From: a bacterium
Lineage (GTDB): Bacteria; Bacillota; Clostridia; Oscillospirales; Acutalibacteraceae
Length of the DNA: 5,151 nt
Reading direction: 5' to 3'
NCBI GenBank assembly: GCA_020625635.1
Contig: JAHLBL010000135.1
Coordinates: forward strand, 1-5,151
Shown in pieces: positions 4,974 through 5,151 of this stretch. Numbering within the stretch: position 1 is the first letter of the stretch; each line of letters opens with the position of its first letter. The notes below the pieces were generated by a model. It made no database searches. It saw only the letters and a program-made list of their open reading frames with translations, and had not been told where the DNA came from. Made by a program: the position numbers and the translations under genes.

Positions 4974-5151
4974 GGTCGATCACCTCAAATCCAGCGGCAC
5001 GTATAAGTCGGTTATATACCGCCATCCCCACGCCGTCGGGCTCGGGACAGCGGGCAAAAACGAGCTTCACCTCGGGGTGAGCGTCGATCTCGCGCAGGGA
5101 GTTAAAGAGGATATGCGCCTGACCGGGACTGTCCCCGAAGCTGCCGAGCGG
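4960..5151 (-). CDS. ywlC: Threonylcarbamoyl-AMP synthase, Sua5/YwlC type (C-terminal fragment, cut by the window edge)
   Basis: The frame is open from the right edge (5151) to a TAA at 4962-4960 and gives the last 63 residues. They match the C-terminal Sua5 domain that follows the YrdC-like catalytic domain. The pattern is LGSFGDSPGQAHILFNSLRE, then KLVFARCPEPDGVGMAVYNR and RLIRAAGFEVIDL. The family signatures are the LFxxLRExD helix and the G-[VIL]-G-x-A-x-x-N/D-R-L-x-x-A-A ending. By family the enzyme makes L-threonylcarbamoyl-AMP from threonine, bicarbonate and ATP for the t6A modification at position 37 of ANN-decoding tRNAs. The Sua5 domain separates this type from short TsaC/YrdC proteins. 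The catalytic domain is outside the window, so activity cannot be judged. The 3' end overlaps the coaE start by 14 bases. Confidence 0.85.
   Translation of the reverse strand, partial: PLGSFGDSPGQAHILFNSLREIDAHPEVKLVFARCPEPDGVGMAVYNRLIRAAGFEVIDLEKI

Noticed and set aside
4707..5006. 99-codon plus-strand frame opposite coaE
   Set aside because: Antisense shadow of coaE with an Arg-rich product and no recognisable domain.
1..5151. CRISPR array, rRNA, insertion-sequence ends or a known riboswitch
   Set aside because: No regularly spaced repeats, rRNA-like sequence, transposase or recognisable aptamer core was found on either strand.

Overview
The window joins two blocks of very different base composition. 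The left block (about 1-2130) is AT-rich and is the integration end of a mobile element. The right block (about 2172-5151) is GC-rich housekeeping sequence. The likely host is a Gram-positive anaerobe of the Clostridia, most plausibly an Oscillospiraceae/Ruminococcaceae-type gut bacterium. This rests on strong GGAGG ribosome binding sites, Clostridia-like protein sequences and a Firmicutes-style Xis/Int pair. It is a judgement from sequence style, not a database result.

Left block: a gene running off the left edge (1-150, minus) diverges from an excisionase-like gene (402-623, plus). The excisionase gene overlaps a tyrosine integrase gene (620-2053, plus) by 4 bases (ATGA). The intergenic region carries a near-consensus promoter (205-233). 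A perfect 9+1+9 palindrome (215-233) covers its -10 box, and a candidate opposing promoter overlaps it. A leader of about 160 nt with several nested inverted repeats follows. The integrase has the full R-K-HxxR-H-Y catalytic set. It also appears to carry a Cro/C1-type helix-turn-helix inserted in its core-binding domain (about residues 160-220), the most unusual feature here.

Junction: the integrase gene ends about 120 bp from the 3' end of an intact tRNA-Arg(ACG) gene (2172-2248, minus). This is the classic layout of an element integrated at a tRNA 3' end. A 20-bp-arm hairpin (2131-2172) touches the tRNA CCA and is probably the tRNA terminator. A 12-nt-period direct repeat (2083-2103) between int and the hairpin could be an integrase arm site. 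The far end of the element is outside the window, so no att duplication can be shown.

Right block, all minus strand and read right to left: the C-terminus of a Sua5/YwlC-type threonylcarbamoyl-AMP synthase (tRNA t6A modification), coaE (dephospho-CoA kinase, last step of CoA synthesis), a membrane-anchored lytic transglycosylase and an M18 zinc aminopeptidase. Overlap and short gaps suggest one operon. The tRNA gene follows with its own promoter. These genes look ordinary and intact. No CRISPR array, insertion sequence, rRNA or recognisable riboswitch was seen.
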